Positions 13,101 through 23,365 of a DNA stretch of 46,677 nt are shown in pieces. Both the position numbers and the translations under genes were made by a program. The notes beneath the pieces are model-generated. The model was not told the DNA's origin and did no database searches. It saw only the letters and a list, made by a program, of their open reading frames with translations. Numbering within the stretch: the stretch's first letter is position 1; every line of letters starts with the position of its first letter. Source of the DNA: Ectocarpus siliculosus (Eukaryota; Sar; Phaeophyceae; Ectocarpales; Ectocarpaceae); assembly GCA_000310025.1 (NCBI GenBank), contig FN649741.1, forward strand, positions 4,134,959-4,181,635. Direction: 5' to 3'.

Positions 13101-16090
13101 GCGGGGTCCTCCAGCACTGGCACTTCCGGCCTTCAAACAAAAGAAACGCGGCGGAAAATCACGGACACACACATCCATGATGGCAAGATCCGAGGCAAAG
13201 GTTGTGCAGCAGTGGTATCCCCGATAGTTTACGTGCCAGACTGGGGGATTTTTCATTAGTTATCAGTCGGCTAGCGCGATCGATTTCACTAAAAAGATGC
13301 CCACGCACAACTCGTTTCTTCTCTTATCTTGCCTGTGCGACTGACATCATTTCATTCGTCAGCCAATTGGAACTGCTGTCAACGCAAACTAGATAAAACA
13401 CATATGCATACGCGCCCGTATACGAAGATGGTCAGCGGAGAAAACGACGCGAGGTGCCGTGGTCTGGTGACTACCTTGCATGCCTGTTTCCACGAGTGCC
13501 CCTGACCTCCCCTCCCCCCTTCAATTTTTTTTCGAGCTCTAACAAACAACGAAAAAAGCTTGTGGCTAGGGGTAACGCCGTGGTACCGGGTCCGCACCTG
13601 TGCTTGAAGTACTTCCCGACCTCTCCGTACCGCGCGACCGACGCTCCGAGGCACATGGCGCCTTGCAGCTGAAAGTGCTCCAGCTGGCAAGAAATTGTTC
13701 CCAGCTCCACCTGCGCCTGCACCCTGGGCTGGGACCTGCGGCGGCAGCAGCAGAGCGACAGAAAAAAAAACGTGAGAACGATAACATCGAAACCCGCACA
13801 AAAAACAGGACTGTGCTAACAATAAAATCACTGCTGTTGCAAAAACAATAGTAACTCTCAGGAGTTATGACAGCAATTGTCGCTGGCTTTTCCGTCGCTT
13901 GTTGCCATATGGACTTGATTCTTTTTGGCAGGGGGCGCCATGAGCCTATGAACAGGAGGAGGACGGTTGACACAACAACGCGACTGCTGCTGCCGCTGTT
14001 GAAATCCACACTAAACACACGAGAGGTTTTGATTATGATGGAAACAGCATTCATGGGTTCTCGTTAACCCAACACACTTCCCCTCCAAGAAAACTTGCAG
14101 AGCATTCAGCGACTCTGGGGGATGGCGGGATGGGGAGGATAAAACCAGACTTGATCCAAAGCTTCAGGAACCGCACTCGAAGTCCGCACTCGCGATCTGC
14201 CTCACCGATCACTCGGGTCGACGCTCAGCGCCACCCGTGCATTGGCATCCACTGGCTCTAGAAGGTAGCGGTGACGCAGCGGCTCCCCGGGCCCGTTCCC
14301 CGCCCCCGCCTCGCCGGCATCATCGTCTTTCCTAGCGATAAGCCTGCCCCCCCACCCACCCACCCACGGTGCCGGCACCACGAGCCATACATACACCGCA
14401 GGGGAAGCAGCAAAACAGCCCGGTCGGGTTAGGTACAAGAAGGAGGTCAATGCATCTCGACCGGTCTAGCGAAACTGCACCACCTCCTTCCCCCGCCCTA
14501 ACCGCAAAAAAACGCCCCTCCGCTCTCCCCTCTCCGGTGCAACACAACACTACAACGCCTACTGCCAGGTGAAAAAATCCGACGTGCTCCATCTATCGCG
14601 GCACCAACGCCACCAGCCCCCCCCTCCGCACCTGCTGATGACCACCTCTGCCTGGTCGACGGGAATGTCCGACAGGTCCATCGAGCAAGGGTTCCCACTC
14701 TCCGCCGGGTTCCAGTACACCGCCAGCTGGTTCAGCTGCAGCGTTTTCTTCACCAGCCGGTCGCCGACGACGACACCCCTGCTGCCGCCGCTCCCGCTCC
14801 CGCTTCTCGCCCCCGGCCCGCCCGCGCCCCCGCCGCCGTTCCCTACCGCCCTCGCTCCCGACGACATCGCGGGGTCATCGCCACCAACGCCGTCGCCGCG
14901 TGGCGAAGAAGAAGAAGAAGCGACACCGGTCGTCGCCTCGATCCCGTTCTCGCTAGCAGCGTTCCTCCTCCCCCCGTTTCTCGGGGGCACCACCGGTTCA
15001 CCCCCACCCCCCGTACCGCCGCGGCGGATGGGTCCGGACCGAGGCCCAGGCTGCACCTCCCAGCCCTGGTCCGTCGACTCTAGCCACACGGACTCTAGCG
15101 TTGCGCCGAGGTAGAAGGGGGTGCTGGGATTGGAGGTCCGATCCTGCGGGGTGCATGCGTGCGTGTGTTGAGAGGACAAGGCGGGTGGGTAAGGGGTGAC
15201 GTCTTGGAGAGGCGGCGGGATTACGTGGTGGGGGGGGGCAGATGACGGCACAAGGGACCAGCGTCTCCCAGCTCCGCTGGGGGCTGCGCATACTGGGCCA
15301 GACAACCTCTGTCGATAGGCTCAATCAAGGCCCGAATGCTCGTCAACACAAGAAAAACGTACACACGAGACAAAAAACAACACAGGAAAACACACCTCGT
15401 AGCGCACGTGAACCTCTCGAACGTGGATCTGCAACGAGTCCACTATCCGAGTGATGAGGCGATCTGTCACCCACTTCTGCAGCCCGGAGCCCCATCTTGC
15501 CTTGCTCCCGCCTGAGCCACGGGTGTGCCAAGCGAGTTTTGGCGGGAGGAGCGGGCGTAATACACCACCACAAGCGCGTCGGGGGCGGGGGAAAGGCCGC
15601 ACGGCAAGGATCAAAGGCGGGACCAGCAAACACGCAACGTGGGGGGGGGTCCGCAACCACATGCACGCCAGGTACACCCGTTACGTGGTGGGCAGAGCAC
15701 AACCTAAATTGTCGCTGAAACAGAAAGGCGTCGCGGCATGAGGGATTCATTCGGTCAGCGTCAGCAAAACCAGGCAATGTACCCACACACAACGTTCTCT
15801 CCCGAAAGGTGAAATTGTTAGAGCGCTATGCTGCCTTTCAAGAAAAGGTGACAGTTGACTCACCTTCGGTGGACCCGGCGGGGGTGTCGTCCAGCGGAGA
15901 GGTTCGGAAGAGCTCCGCGGCGGCGATTTTACCGCGCTTTACGGCGCGCTCTCGCCGCTTCACGGCTCCCGCATCCCACTCGAACTTGGGCTCGACGACC
16001 AAGAATACCTGCGTCACATGTGTAGGTCACACATGTAGGCGTTGAACGAATCAGTGAATGTCAAGGCCACGCAAACGAACAAGCTCTATT

Positions 16091-16131
<41 letters not shown>

Positions 16132-17579
16132 TCTCCCTGAACACACGTGGTGCATGTTTGCAATACGACTCCCACGCCAGCATATGACTTGTAGACTTAA
16201 TCTAACTGCATAGAAGTACATAGTATTGTCATCCTATCATCACCACACACAGCAGCTGAGCACGTGCGTATTGGTAGGTGTATAGTTTCTCTACTCACCC
16301 GGTCGACATCGACGAGGATAGGGTCCTTGTTCAGGGTCGACCATGGGATCTGTATCTGCAGCCGGCCTATGATGCCGTGCCTGAGCGCCAGCGGGAGCTC
16401 CAGCATATCCATCAGGGTCTTCTTTATGTGCATATCCTCCAGCACAAGGTAGCCTTTTCTCGCCCCCGACCCCAACCAAAGAGTGAACCAGAATTCAGCG
16501 GCAGCGGCAGCAGCGAGGCATATTTTGGTTATTACACCGTTACACGAGCTCTGGACCGTTTTCGCCCTCACTCGATATTCGTCCATGACTTGTCCATCAA
16601 AGGCGGGGTGGGATACCGGTGAACCACCACACCGTCCACGTGACAAAATGTCTGGCTGGCATGACCCGACGCACAGCAGTTAGCACGCGCTTGCCCGACT
16701 TTCAGTATCGATCTTCAACAAAGTTTGCGTAAGGCAGGAGGTATTGCTACCGACCGCAGCACCAAGACTGCCGAAAAGTAACCCTGACCCCACCACATGT
16801 TCCTCCTTAGTATCGGCTGCCACCTACCACAAAAACACGCTTGGAGCGCTGTTAATAGCAACCTCTCTCCTGCGTTGCCAAGTTCAAACCTTGCCGATGC
16901 CTCTCTCTTCATCAAAAGAGTCTTGGACGGCGATGTGCCGCAACCGAGTGGACTACAGCAGTACAGTAGCACACCGATAGCTCTATGTGGAAAACAGGTG
17001 TAGCACAGCAGTCTTAGGTGGCCAGCAGCACTGCTGGGTACGGGTTCCGTCGACGTGCGTTGCTGCCGACAGCAGCAGCGGCAGTAGCGGTGCAATGCGC
17101 CGCAAACCGCAACGGAAGGAATGACGTCCTAGACTGCTGTTGGAAGTCTACCCGCGGAAAAGTACGTACTCGTGATGTTGTCGGGAATACTGCAACCTCC
17201 AAGGAGGTGTTCCCCGACCCTATGCATGCATTAGGCACAGACAGCAGTGTGCCTGGGACCAACAACTCGATTGAGGCACCGCAACAAGCAAGCGAGCAGT
17301 CCGAGAGGAAACAGATGTGCAAGAAGGCAGGCACAGCATTGTTCCATCCATCTCCCTTGCCGAGGGATGCCAGCCGGTGTATGCGGTCTGCGGGGAGCTC
17401 CCAGTCACAGCATATCAGTTTGAAGTTTGCATGTCGCGCTGGACTGTAGACTTTTTGTTGTGCTCGCTTTCCTCACCTCTCCATATTCCGAGCTTGACGC
17501 TCTCGGTGTTGAACGTCGAATCTTCCACATACTCCCCCAGCAGCCTGGTAAGTATAGAAGAGACGAGGCGTTCGAACAT
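472..17579 (-). CDS. VPS13-family bridge-like lipid transfer protein, N-terminal part, 23 exons, continues past left edge
   Basis: VPS13 proteins form a long hydrophobic groove that moves bulk lipid between organelle membranes at contact sites. The start is the ATG at 17579-17577, giving MFERLVSSILTRLLGEYVED, the classic chorein N terminus. Exons on the minus strand: 17579-17477, 16453-16299, 16008-15864, 15511-15396, 15143-14632, 14343-14206 (start uncertain), 13735-13598, 13130-12996, 12527-11894, 11127-10819, 10554-10477 (uncertain), 10164-9979 (start uncertain), 9210-8971, 8422-8327, 7671-6892, 6309-6214, 5402-5128, 4681-4009, 3702-3584, 3044-2913, 2367-2118, 1902-1600, 1092-472. All junctions keep phase, and the joined frame of 6,234 nt stays open. 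Introns hold mainly microsatellites. The C-terminal part (later repeats, VAB, ATG2_C and PH-like regions of the family) must lie to the left. Family assignment is firm; some exon edges are not. Confidence 0.9.
2913..5402 (-). other. VPS13 exons 17-20: disordered linker with coiled coil
   Basis: Exon 17 (5402-5128) starts DKLRRLARMSVAIAAQ and ends in a 12-Gly run. Exon 18 (4681-4009) is Gly/Ser-rich with the motif GESEFYDAADGDGEPLSPD, the VPS13 'EFFDA.D' motif. Exon 19 (3702-3584) is a charged helix (MAKEAEKAELMKQRQKLRGK). Exon 20 (3044-2913) continues it with heptad-like leucines (VSQRLEACEEELKDLESALE). An extra exon may lie near 3331-3430, but its frame meets a TAG just before the best donor, so it is left out. 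Exon 20 either ends at 2913 with a GTAAAC donor or stops at the overlapping TAA; phase agreement with exon 21 favours splicing. Confidence 0.8.
6214..9210 (-). other. VPS13 exons 13-16: conserved central repeats
   Basis: Exon 13 (9210-8971) contains PLFEMRFEMNPRDVEYDAKV. Exon 14 (8422-8327) gives MSPTAGWVLDIVAFAQPPET, the 'D.V..F..PP' element of the family. It joins directly to exon 15 (7671-6892), LKNLRVQVESRLEMAMSDR, followed by FLDLDVKAPLLVIPVDL, the 'L.LDI.AP.I.IP' signature. Exon 15 also holds a Ser/Gly-rich insert and the strand FYDVYRVEVHRVGVLL. Exon 16 (6309-6214) reads VSQLKVYGDLPRLHVRLSQ, matching 'L.V.G.LP.L...LS'. Between exons 14 and 15 (7672-8326) I see no further exon. Confidence 0.88.
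8897..8966. repeat. (CCTT)n microsatellite abutting a VPS13 splice donor
   Basis: About 70 bp of CCTT repeats lie in the intron after exon 13. On the sense (minus) strand this is (GGAA)n beginning a few bases after the donor at 8970-8969. Confidence 0.9.
9979..12527 (-). other. VPS13 exons 9-12: acidic linker and following strands
   Basis: Exon 9 (12527-11894) starts LEYMPLWKKALG, then a long Gly/Ser/Ala-rich and acidic linker, then LEALEEELSFEDIVIFRAMA, which is a VPS13 hallmark. Exon 10 (11127-10819) contains ENFRRLFAAIDFDP, a Pro run and WLAISLNLRAPE. Exon 11 (10554-10477) is the least certain: it fits phase 0 on both sides but is weakly family-like, whereas another frame of the same DNA reads RHVAKLYEGVSFW, which looks more like VPS13 but does not splice in phase. 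Exon 12 (to 9979) gives FMDVRFRGLEVCAELHG. Confidence 0.7.
10378..10406. repeat. (CACCAG)n microsatellite
   Basis: Four to five copies of a CACCAG unit in the intron between the proposed VPS13 exons 11 and 12. Confidence 0.75.
12996..15143 (-). other. VPS13 exons 5-8: first VPS13 repeats
   Basis: Exon 5 (15143-14632) holds the family strand VKKTLQLNQLAVYWNPAES and IPVDQAEVVIS, split by a Gly/Ser-rich insert of roughly 100 residues. Exon 6 (ending 14206) gives YLLEPVDANARVALSVDP. Two acceptors (exon start 14343 or 14331) fit the phase equally well, and neither has a good pyrimidine tract. Exon 7 (13735-13598) reads VQAQVELGTISCQLEHFQLQ and ends in GEVGKYFKH, and exon 8 (13130-12996) follows with RPEVPVLEDPAAWWRFAFAV. 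Together they match the 'YRKYRP..PV..NPKAWWRYA' core of VPS13. Confidence 0.85.
15396..17579 (-). other. VPS13 exons 1-4: chorein N-terminal domain
   Basis: Residues 1-173 form the conserved chorein_N module, the entry cap of the lipid groove. Exon 1 (17579-17477) ends in phase 1 inside a Gly codon. Exon 2 (16453-16299) codes the segment with DMLELPLALRHGIIGRLQIQ and IPWSTLNKDPILVDVDR, the strongly conserved 'IPW' strand of all VPS13 proteins. Exon 3 (16008-15864) is basic (RRERAVKRGK). Exon 4 (15511-15396) carries VDSLQIHVREVHVRYE, matching the family 'NLQV.I..IHIRYED' strand. Exon 4 uses the acceptor at 15513-15512, chosen because it alone fits the phase-1 junction. The gene's first intron is 1,023 bp. 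Confidence 0.92.
16090..16137. repeat. (CT)n microsatellite
   Basis: About 48 bp of almost pure CT in the VPS13 intron between exons 2 and 3. It reads as GA on the sense strand. Confidence 0.85.
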
Positions 17580-18200
17580 CTCTCCCTCCCCCTTGTGGGT
17601 CGCTCTCTCAGCAGAACCCTATCTTCAGCTGACCCTGCCTATGTCTCCTGCTCCCCGTCACAGCTTGAGTCTCTCCCTGTATGTTCTCTCCCTGCCCCCA
17701 GCTCGTCTTCGGCTCAGACAACAGGGAGGATCTTCGCAGAAAACCTACACCCCATCCATAGCGGGCGGGCGCCTTAAGCGGTCTATGAGAGCTGGCACAG
17801 GAGAGGGTGGCTCTCGACAAGACCGACCCACTACATCAAACGGGAACAGGGGGCACCGCCGGAGAAATGGTTCTCATGCAGGGGGGTTAGACTTCGTGTG
17901 TGTCTAAACAGAAGTGCATGATGTGCCCTCAGCTCGCTCGCGCCCGCTACTGCTGCTGTGTCTGTGCTGTGTGCTCTCGGTGTCGAGACTTCGTTGGTCG
18001 TCGCCATTATTGAGTGTGTGCAGAGTTTTTGCTGCTCCCATCCCCGTCCAAAGCGAAAACCCATTTCGTCCGCGGGCAAGAGTTTGAAAACCTACGGCCC
18101 CATAATAACACCTTCTTGCTTTGGTTCACTGCTATTCCGCCTTTGCCTGGGATAGCAGCGTTTGCCGTAGTGAATACTTTGGGGATGCCGTAGCACGTTG
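17580..18200. promoter_or_regulatory. Divergent intergenic region, VPS13-like gene and methyltransferase gene
   Basis: About 620 bp separate the VPS13 start codon (minus) from the first methyltransferase ATG used here (plus). It should hold both 5' leaders and a shared promoter region. I see no clear TATA box or repeated operator-like motif. An upstream non-coding or coding exon of the methyltransferase may also lie here. Confidence 0.45.
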
Positions 18201-20414
18201 ATGGGGCAGCGGAGTGCCACTTGCCTCCTTTCCTACCTTGCGTTGGTCGTTGTACGATCTTCTTTCGGTCGGGAAAATCACCCCATCATCATGCCGCCAG
18301 TTGCGGAATTGGTCCGCCAGTTCATGAGCGAGCTGGATGCAGTGGAGGGAGACGTGTTGGATCTCGCGTGTGGAAGCGGGCAAAATGGGTGAGCGAAAAA
18401 ATCGCGGAATTGAGCTTATTGTTTGCACACGGTCCACCGGATACTTGACAACATCATGTACACGCATTTCCGACGTTGCATGTGTACAATGCCCTAGATG
18501 ACACAAGATACCACACCCCCTCAACCGGTTATCAAAGCTCGATTTCTCCAGAACAGAATGGATGGCGGCGCCGAAAATGGCGGCGTTAAAGCCGTCTCGT
18601 AGAGAGCTTTCCGAAAACGTATTGGTTCGTTTCTACACCCTCTTGGTCGTGGAGTAATCAAGCTTTGAAGATCGCGGCCAACGGGGTGTGGTATCTTGTG
18701 TCACCTTTTGTAGTAAGGACCGCCCTCACCCGCTCGCGGGTCGAACGAGTCGCAAAGTTGAAACAGGGTTGTTACCGAACGATTCATCATCTTTCAAAAG
18801 AGCGCCTGTCTCCCGCGATCGGCAGAACAACTTGCTGCAGGAGGGATAGGCCAATGGATGGGGGAAGGTACAGCAGTATCAGGGATATGCGACATGTGAT
18901 ACATTCATGCAAATCTTTGTCGGACGTCGGGTCGTGATGTGGCAGGCACTGCTGCGGTATTGCTGAGGCACTTCAGTATTGCCTTCAAATCTGATTGCAT
19001 CGAGCTCATGCTTGCTCCAGACACGCAATCCAGACACGCAAGGGCGATCTGCCCCGCACACCTCGCCAAGGCGATCAAACAAGCAATACAGAGCGCGATA
19101 GAATAGCGGAGAAAACCTCCATGAAACGAACGTGATTCATCGGCTTCGGTGAAAGACAGCATAGGTACATACGGTAGCTCCTTTCATGACCACCTTCTTC
19201 GTTGTTGGATTAAATGCTGTCAGCTTCGCTGTTACCAACTGCGTTTGACAGTCCTCCTGCTGCGGCGCACCCCCCGGCGACCGGTGGGAAGATGATGCAC
19301 TACCCGTTAGTCTACGCACCATCGGCCTTGGAACATTTATTCGTAGTTGCTATACATCGGTACGTGTGCAAATCTTATCATCCAAGTTGTTATTGGTTAA
19401 ATTTTTGATGACCCGCTATGCGGTGCTCGCGATCTCATTGGTTGGCAGCTTGTTCGTCGCGCAGTCAGACCAAGACAAAGGCCGCCGCGACCGCAAAGTG
19501 GTGCTGCTCGACAGAAACATCGGGGAGGCCGTCAGGTGCACAGCCGACCTTCCAGAGGCTACCAGAGAGCTCGTGGTGCACCAAGAGGTGACTTTGGTTT
19601 AGTTCGGCACAGACAGGTAGTAGATAGCCAGGGTTGGAAGAACGCAGAGTGAGCTGAGAGTGTTCTCACTTGTGAAGCGCTCGCTCTCGCTTTCACACCC
19701 CGCAATCAACCTACATTAATTGGTGCTTGTGAGGTGTAACGTCTAATTTTGTCGGTGAACAAGTCTTGTGATGATTCAGTCATCAAGTTGTTGCATAGAA
19801 GCTTGGTCGATGCCTGGATGTCTGGGGGGTGGCCGTTAGAAACTTGTGAGCAGCACGCCTACTTTCAAGCGTGCTTTGCTCCCCCCACGCCATCCAGAGA
19901 ATTTTCCTGGCATCTTTGGATCAAATGTATGGAAAAATCGGTGACGCAGGCTTCCCCCATTTTTACTTTTCTCCATCTTTGTTTACTTGCTCGCGCGCAG
20001 ACTGACCTGGAGACGGAGGAGAACCCATCGCCTCTACCCAGAGAGACATTCGGGGCTGTTCTAGTGTTCAACTACCTGCATCGTCCTCTCGTGGCCAACC
20101 TTCGCGACTCCGTAAAGCCGGGGGGCTTGGTCCTGTACAAGACCTTCACGTGGCAGCACCCGTCTGTCGGCGTTCGTCCGTCCAACCCGGCGTTTCTGCT
20201 TGGCCCGGGCGAGCTCAAGGATGAGATGTTTGCCGGGTGGGAAGTGATAGATTTCTTCGAGGGGGTGGTGGTGGTGGAGGGTAACGCCTCAGCCGAGGGC
20301 AGCGGTGTCCGGCGAGTGGCGGTGTCGAGCATCGTGTGCCGGAAACCGGTGCCTGCGGTAGTGGTAGTCGATAGATCTGTCCCCACCGAGACGTCAGCAC
20401 CCGTAGAACTGTAA
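18201..20414 (+). CDS. Class I SAM-dependent methyltransferase, three exons
   Basis: Exons 18201-18388, 19449-19587 and 20001-20414 join in phase to a 246-residue protein. Motif I is VLDLACGSGQNG, split by intron 1 and continued as LFVAQ; the acidic motif II is VVLLDRN. Exon 3 holds FGAVLVFNYLHRPLVANLRD, then PGGLVLYKTF and RPSNPAFLLGPGELKDE. That NYLHRPL...PGG.L...TF...RPSN..FLL.PGEL pattern is typical of bacterial-type small-molecule or rRNA methyltransferases annotated near TehB. The exact substrate cannot be read from the sequence. The start is tentative: the region before GRENHPIIMPP is weakly conserved, and an upstream exon is possible. Intron 1 contains a MITE. The stop TAA at 20412-20414 overlaps a strong GTAAGT donor-like site. 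Confidence 0.8.
18499..18703 (-). mobile_element. MITE, diverged copy in inverted orientation, in methyltransferase intron 1
   Basis: About 205 bp bounded by TGACACAAGATACCACACCC and its inverse ending in TTGTGTCA. The non-palindromic middle matches the reverse complement of the copies at 30580 and 39536 (for example the TACTCCACGAC and AATACGTTTTCG stretches), so this copy is inverted relative to them. It has more mismatches and lost outer ends, so it is probably older. There is no coding capacity. Confidence 0.85.
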
Positions 20415-21081
20415 GTATAACCGATATAGAGGCGAGGTGTGCCTAGCCTATGAACACGGTTTCGAATGGAAGACACTGTATAAGGTAGTCTAAAGATAGT
20501 GCAAGTTTGCAGCACCTGGTGAATGGGGCGGATTCGTGCGTATTGGGGTACATAAATGCCAGCGGCAGTGATGGCGGCCAAGCCGAAGATCCCCACTGAT
20601 ATCAATAGGCACTCATTTTCTTAAGTGGAGCACTCGTTTGCTGAAGTGGAGAACGTGTGTTCTTCGAACATGACGTGGGTATGTTTTGTGGATGATGAGG
20701 TGGCGTTGCCATACCGCTCTCTTATGGTACGACGCTACTTGTATTGTCTAATTTTACAGGAAAAACAAAACCAATAGTCTCAAGACTACTACATCAGTAC
20801 AGCATCGGTACGGTATGTATTGTAGTAGTTGTCGGATGTGCGGGGTACATTGTGGGCAAAGAGGCTTGGTTACCTAGAAATCTTGGGTGAAACAAGAGCA
20901 TTTCACGTGCCAACGTCGCCTTGTGCTATAAATGGCTTTTCGATGCCCGTATCAAGCGGAGCACTGCTTTTGCGCCGATGCGCGTTTTCACCGCCTGCGG
21001 TATCTACCCCGGCTGCTTTCTTTGCTGAAACATGATGGTGATTCATATGTCGTGCTGACGAGACAGTAGGCATGGCAACCT
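20415..21081. other. Intergenic region between methyltransferase gene and tRNA
   Basis: Holds the 3' end of the methyltransferase transcript and the tRNA upstream region. I see no gene in it. A short diverged direct repeat (CACTCATTTTCTTAAGTGGAG, CACTCGTTTGCTGAAGTGGAG) occurs around 20610-20650. Confidence 0.5.
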
Positions 21082-21153
21082 GTCGTTGTAGCTCAGTGGT
21101 TAGAGCACCTGTCTTACTCACAGGGGGTCGAGGGTTCGATCCCCTCCAATGAC
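21082..21153 (+). tRNA. tRNA-Val (anticodon UAC)
   Basis: A 72-nt cloverleaf with no intron. The acceptor stem GTCGTTG pairs with CAATGAC (one G-T). The D arm is GCTC/GAGC, the anticodon stem CCTGT/ACAGG encloses the loop CTTACTC (anticodon TAC), and the T arm is GAGGG/CCCTC around TTCGATC. A-box (TAGCTCAGTGG) and B-box (GGTTCGATCCC) pol III promoter elements are intact. CCA is not encoded, and a T run follows at about 21161, as expected for a nuclear tRNA gene. The base after the anticodon (position 37) is U, where purine is the rule. Confidence 0.9.
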
Positions 21154-21160
21154 TTTCACA

Positions 21161-21179
21161 TTTTTTTAATCCTTTTTTT
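21161..21179 (+). terminator. Pol III terminator T runs after the tRNA
   Basis: Two runs of seven T, separated by AATCC, follow the tRNA 3' end by about 8 bp, as expected for RNA polymerase III termination. Confidence 0.7.
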
Positions 21180-21478
21180 CGCTGCTGGATGAAGTTCTCA
21201 GCGGGTGGATTCTGTGTCATCACCAATGCGTCAGGATTTCGACTCGAAAATGCCGTTATTCTCTGTCTCTCTCCAGCCATGTGTACCGCATGTATGTGGT
21301 TATATAACAAGTGTGCGGTGGTTCCAAAGGTATATGGAAAAAAAAGGATACCTTCGGGTTCGGCCGTACCGTTGCCCCCCCCCCCCGTCCAGTCATGATT
21401 CCCATTTTTTGCCCCCTCGATGCAACACACCGCCGCCACCACGCCGCATTGACCCGCAGCCCCTTTTACGACTTAACC
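21180..21478. promoter_or_regulatory. 5' region of the CDGSH protein gene
   Basis: About 300 bp between the tRNA and the CDGSH start codon. It contains a 13-C run near 21377 and no other gene. The leader and promoter of the CDGSH gene must lie here. Confidence 0.4.
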
Positions 21479-23365
21479 ATGAAGACTGCTGGTGCTATCG
21501 CACTCGTCACCCTTGGCTGTGCCAATGCCTTTGTCATCCCCGCGGGCCGCACGGTAGTGCGCGCGGAAACAGCTCGAGCCGCTGAGAAAATCAACACGAT
21601 CGAGTTCGAGTTGGACAAGCCAAAGGCAAGCCAAGCATCGAGCGGCGTGTACAGCTGCTGTAGTGCAGTGTGGCATCGAGTCCTCGATCATTGCCAGCTG
21701 CAAGTGTGGCAGCGACTTGCGCGCGCCATCTTAGCCTAGTCACACACTCGTATCCATGCGTTGTGCTACTGCTCTCCTTCTTGGTCCACCTCTGCAGCAG
21801 ATCACGTGTTATTTGCATCAATGTTCATGTTTTGGGATACCAAACCTCTGTTTGTACTTCGGACTTGCTGCTGGTACAACGTGCATGTGTGCGTACGTAT
21901 ACGTATACATACAGCACGTGGGTGTATTCCCACATCCTAGGAAGGGGCAGTGTAGACACCACGACCCCGTGATCTTAGTGACACCAATGCGATTGAGAGA
22001 TATTTGCCACCTCGCGTGTTTTTCCAGGCTCAAGACACCCATCGTCTCACGAGAGACCACCCTCCATGTACCAAAGCACATGCCCTGAGTCAACCACACA
22101 TTATGAGCACGATCAAAACGATATTTGAAGCGAAGAGAAATGCGTCGAGCGCAGCAGCGCAGCAGCGCAGCAGCAGCGATATGTAGATGCTTTTCGTTGC
22201 ACCTTTTCCTTTCCTTTAGAGCTCAAGTTCTATGTGTATGTCCTTCCATGAAACGCGACGCGCCAACATTTCAGGTTGTAACGATGGACTCCGTGGACGC
22301 CGGGGGCAAGAAAGTGTACTGCCGGTGAGGACATCTGGAAACAGCCATGTGCTCTGGAAAATGAACACATCAGTCTGTTTTTTTCGCTACAAGTAGGACA
22401 TCAAAGCCGATGTGTGTTTTCAAAGAGTTTTATTTTTATTTTTCTTAATATGACACAACGAAACCATCTCTATCAACATTTTTGTATCCTGGTGCATGAA
22501 CCGTCGGTCTCAATTTCCACCCTCAGCAATACTATCTTGCTTTTCTTTGTCGACCCTCCCAAGAGCTCCGATCCGAGGTGTCACGAGAGGATCCTGTGTG
22601 GTACAGCAGTATCATGTTCTTTTCTTCTTTTTTTCGTGCAGCATTTCCTTCCGATAATAAGCATTAATGAATGTGTCAGCTGGTGTATTACTTCCGGTTT
22701 TTGCCGCTGTATGCATACATACAAAAAGTAGGCATAAACTGTGGAAACATTGAACAGCTGGTTGCGGATGTCGAACAACAAGTGGTTTCATGCTGTTTTC
22801 GATGTCGGTATGAAGAGACCGAAATCCATGCCGAGCACACAACAAGCAGTAGGTTTGACCACGCGCTCGCTGAGGGCCCAAAAGCGCCGTCGGAGGCATG
22901 CTTTTACAGCTGTCACATCGAACACGTAGTGGCCCGAGCTGCATCGCTCAACCTGGTTGTGTTGAACCTACTTGTCGCCACAACGTTCATTGATAACATC
23001 CCGGCTTTGCGTGAAGTACTTGAGAAGTTCCAAGTCAAGTGGATGCTCTCCGTGTTGTGTCTTCGCATGCCAATCAGCTGAATATTCCGAAAACGATGCG
23101 ACCCACTCCCTACACACCGGTCACCTCCGCAAAAATTACCAGTACACGGCTCGACGCCCCTATTGTTCACTCTCTATCTCTTGCGCCCCCTTCCTTCTCC
23201 CCGCCGCTTTCCTTTGCGTAACTCGTCTGTTTCGCGGGCGTGGTTATCAAAAGGTGCTGGAAATCCGGGACTTTCCCCCTGTGTGATGGTGCCCACGTGA
23301 AGCACAACGAGGCAACCGGGGACAACGTGGGCCCGCTCATCGTGTCCGGCCCCAAGAAGGAATAG
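21479..23365 (+). CDS. Plastid-targeted CDGSH iron-sulfur (NEET) protein, three exons
   Basis: Exons 21479-21625, 22275-22324 and 23254-23365 join to a 102-residue protein. NEET proteins bind a labile 2Fe-2S cluster through three Cys and one His and act in Fe-S or redox transfer. The ligands are visible in exons 2-3 as [17 protein letters not shown] (C-x-C-x9-C-x3-H), followed by [16 protein letters not shown], very close to plant NEET proteins. Residues 1-18 ([18 protein letters not shown]) are a signal peptide ending in ANA|F, followed by a basic transit-like segment. This is the bipartite heterokont plastid presequence, so the protein is probably in the plastid stroma. Intron 1 uses a GC donor (AAG|GCAAGC); intron 2 is a normal GT-AG intron of 929 bp. 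Length matches single-domain NEET proteins. Confidence 0.9.
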
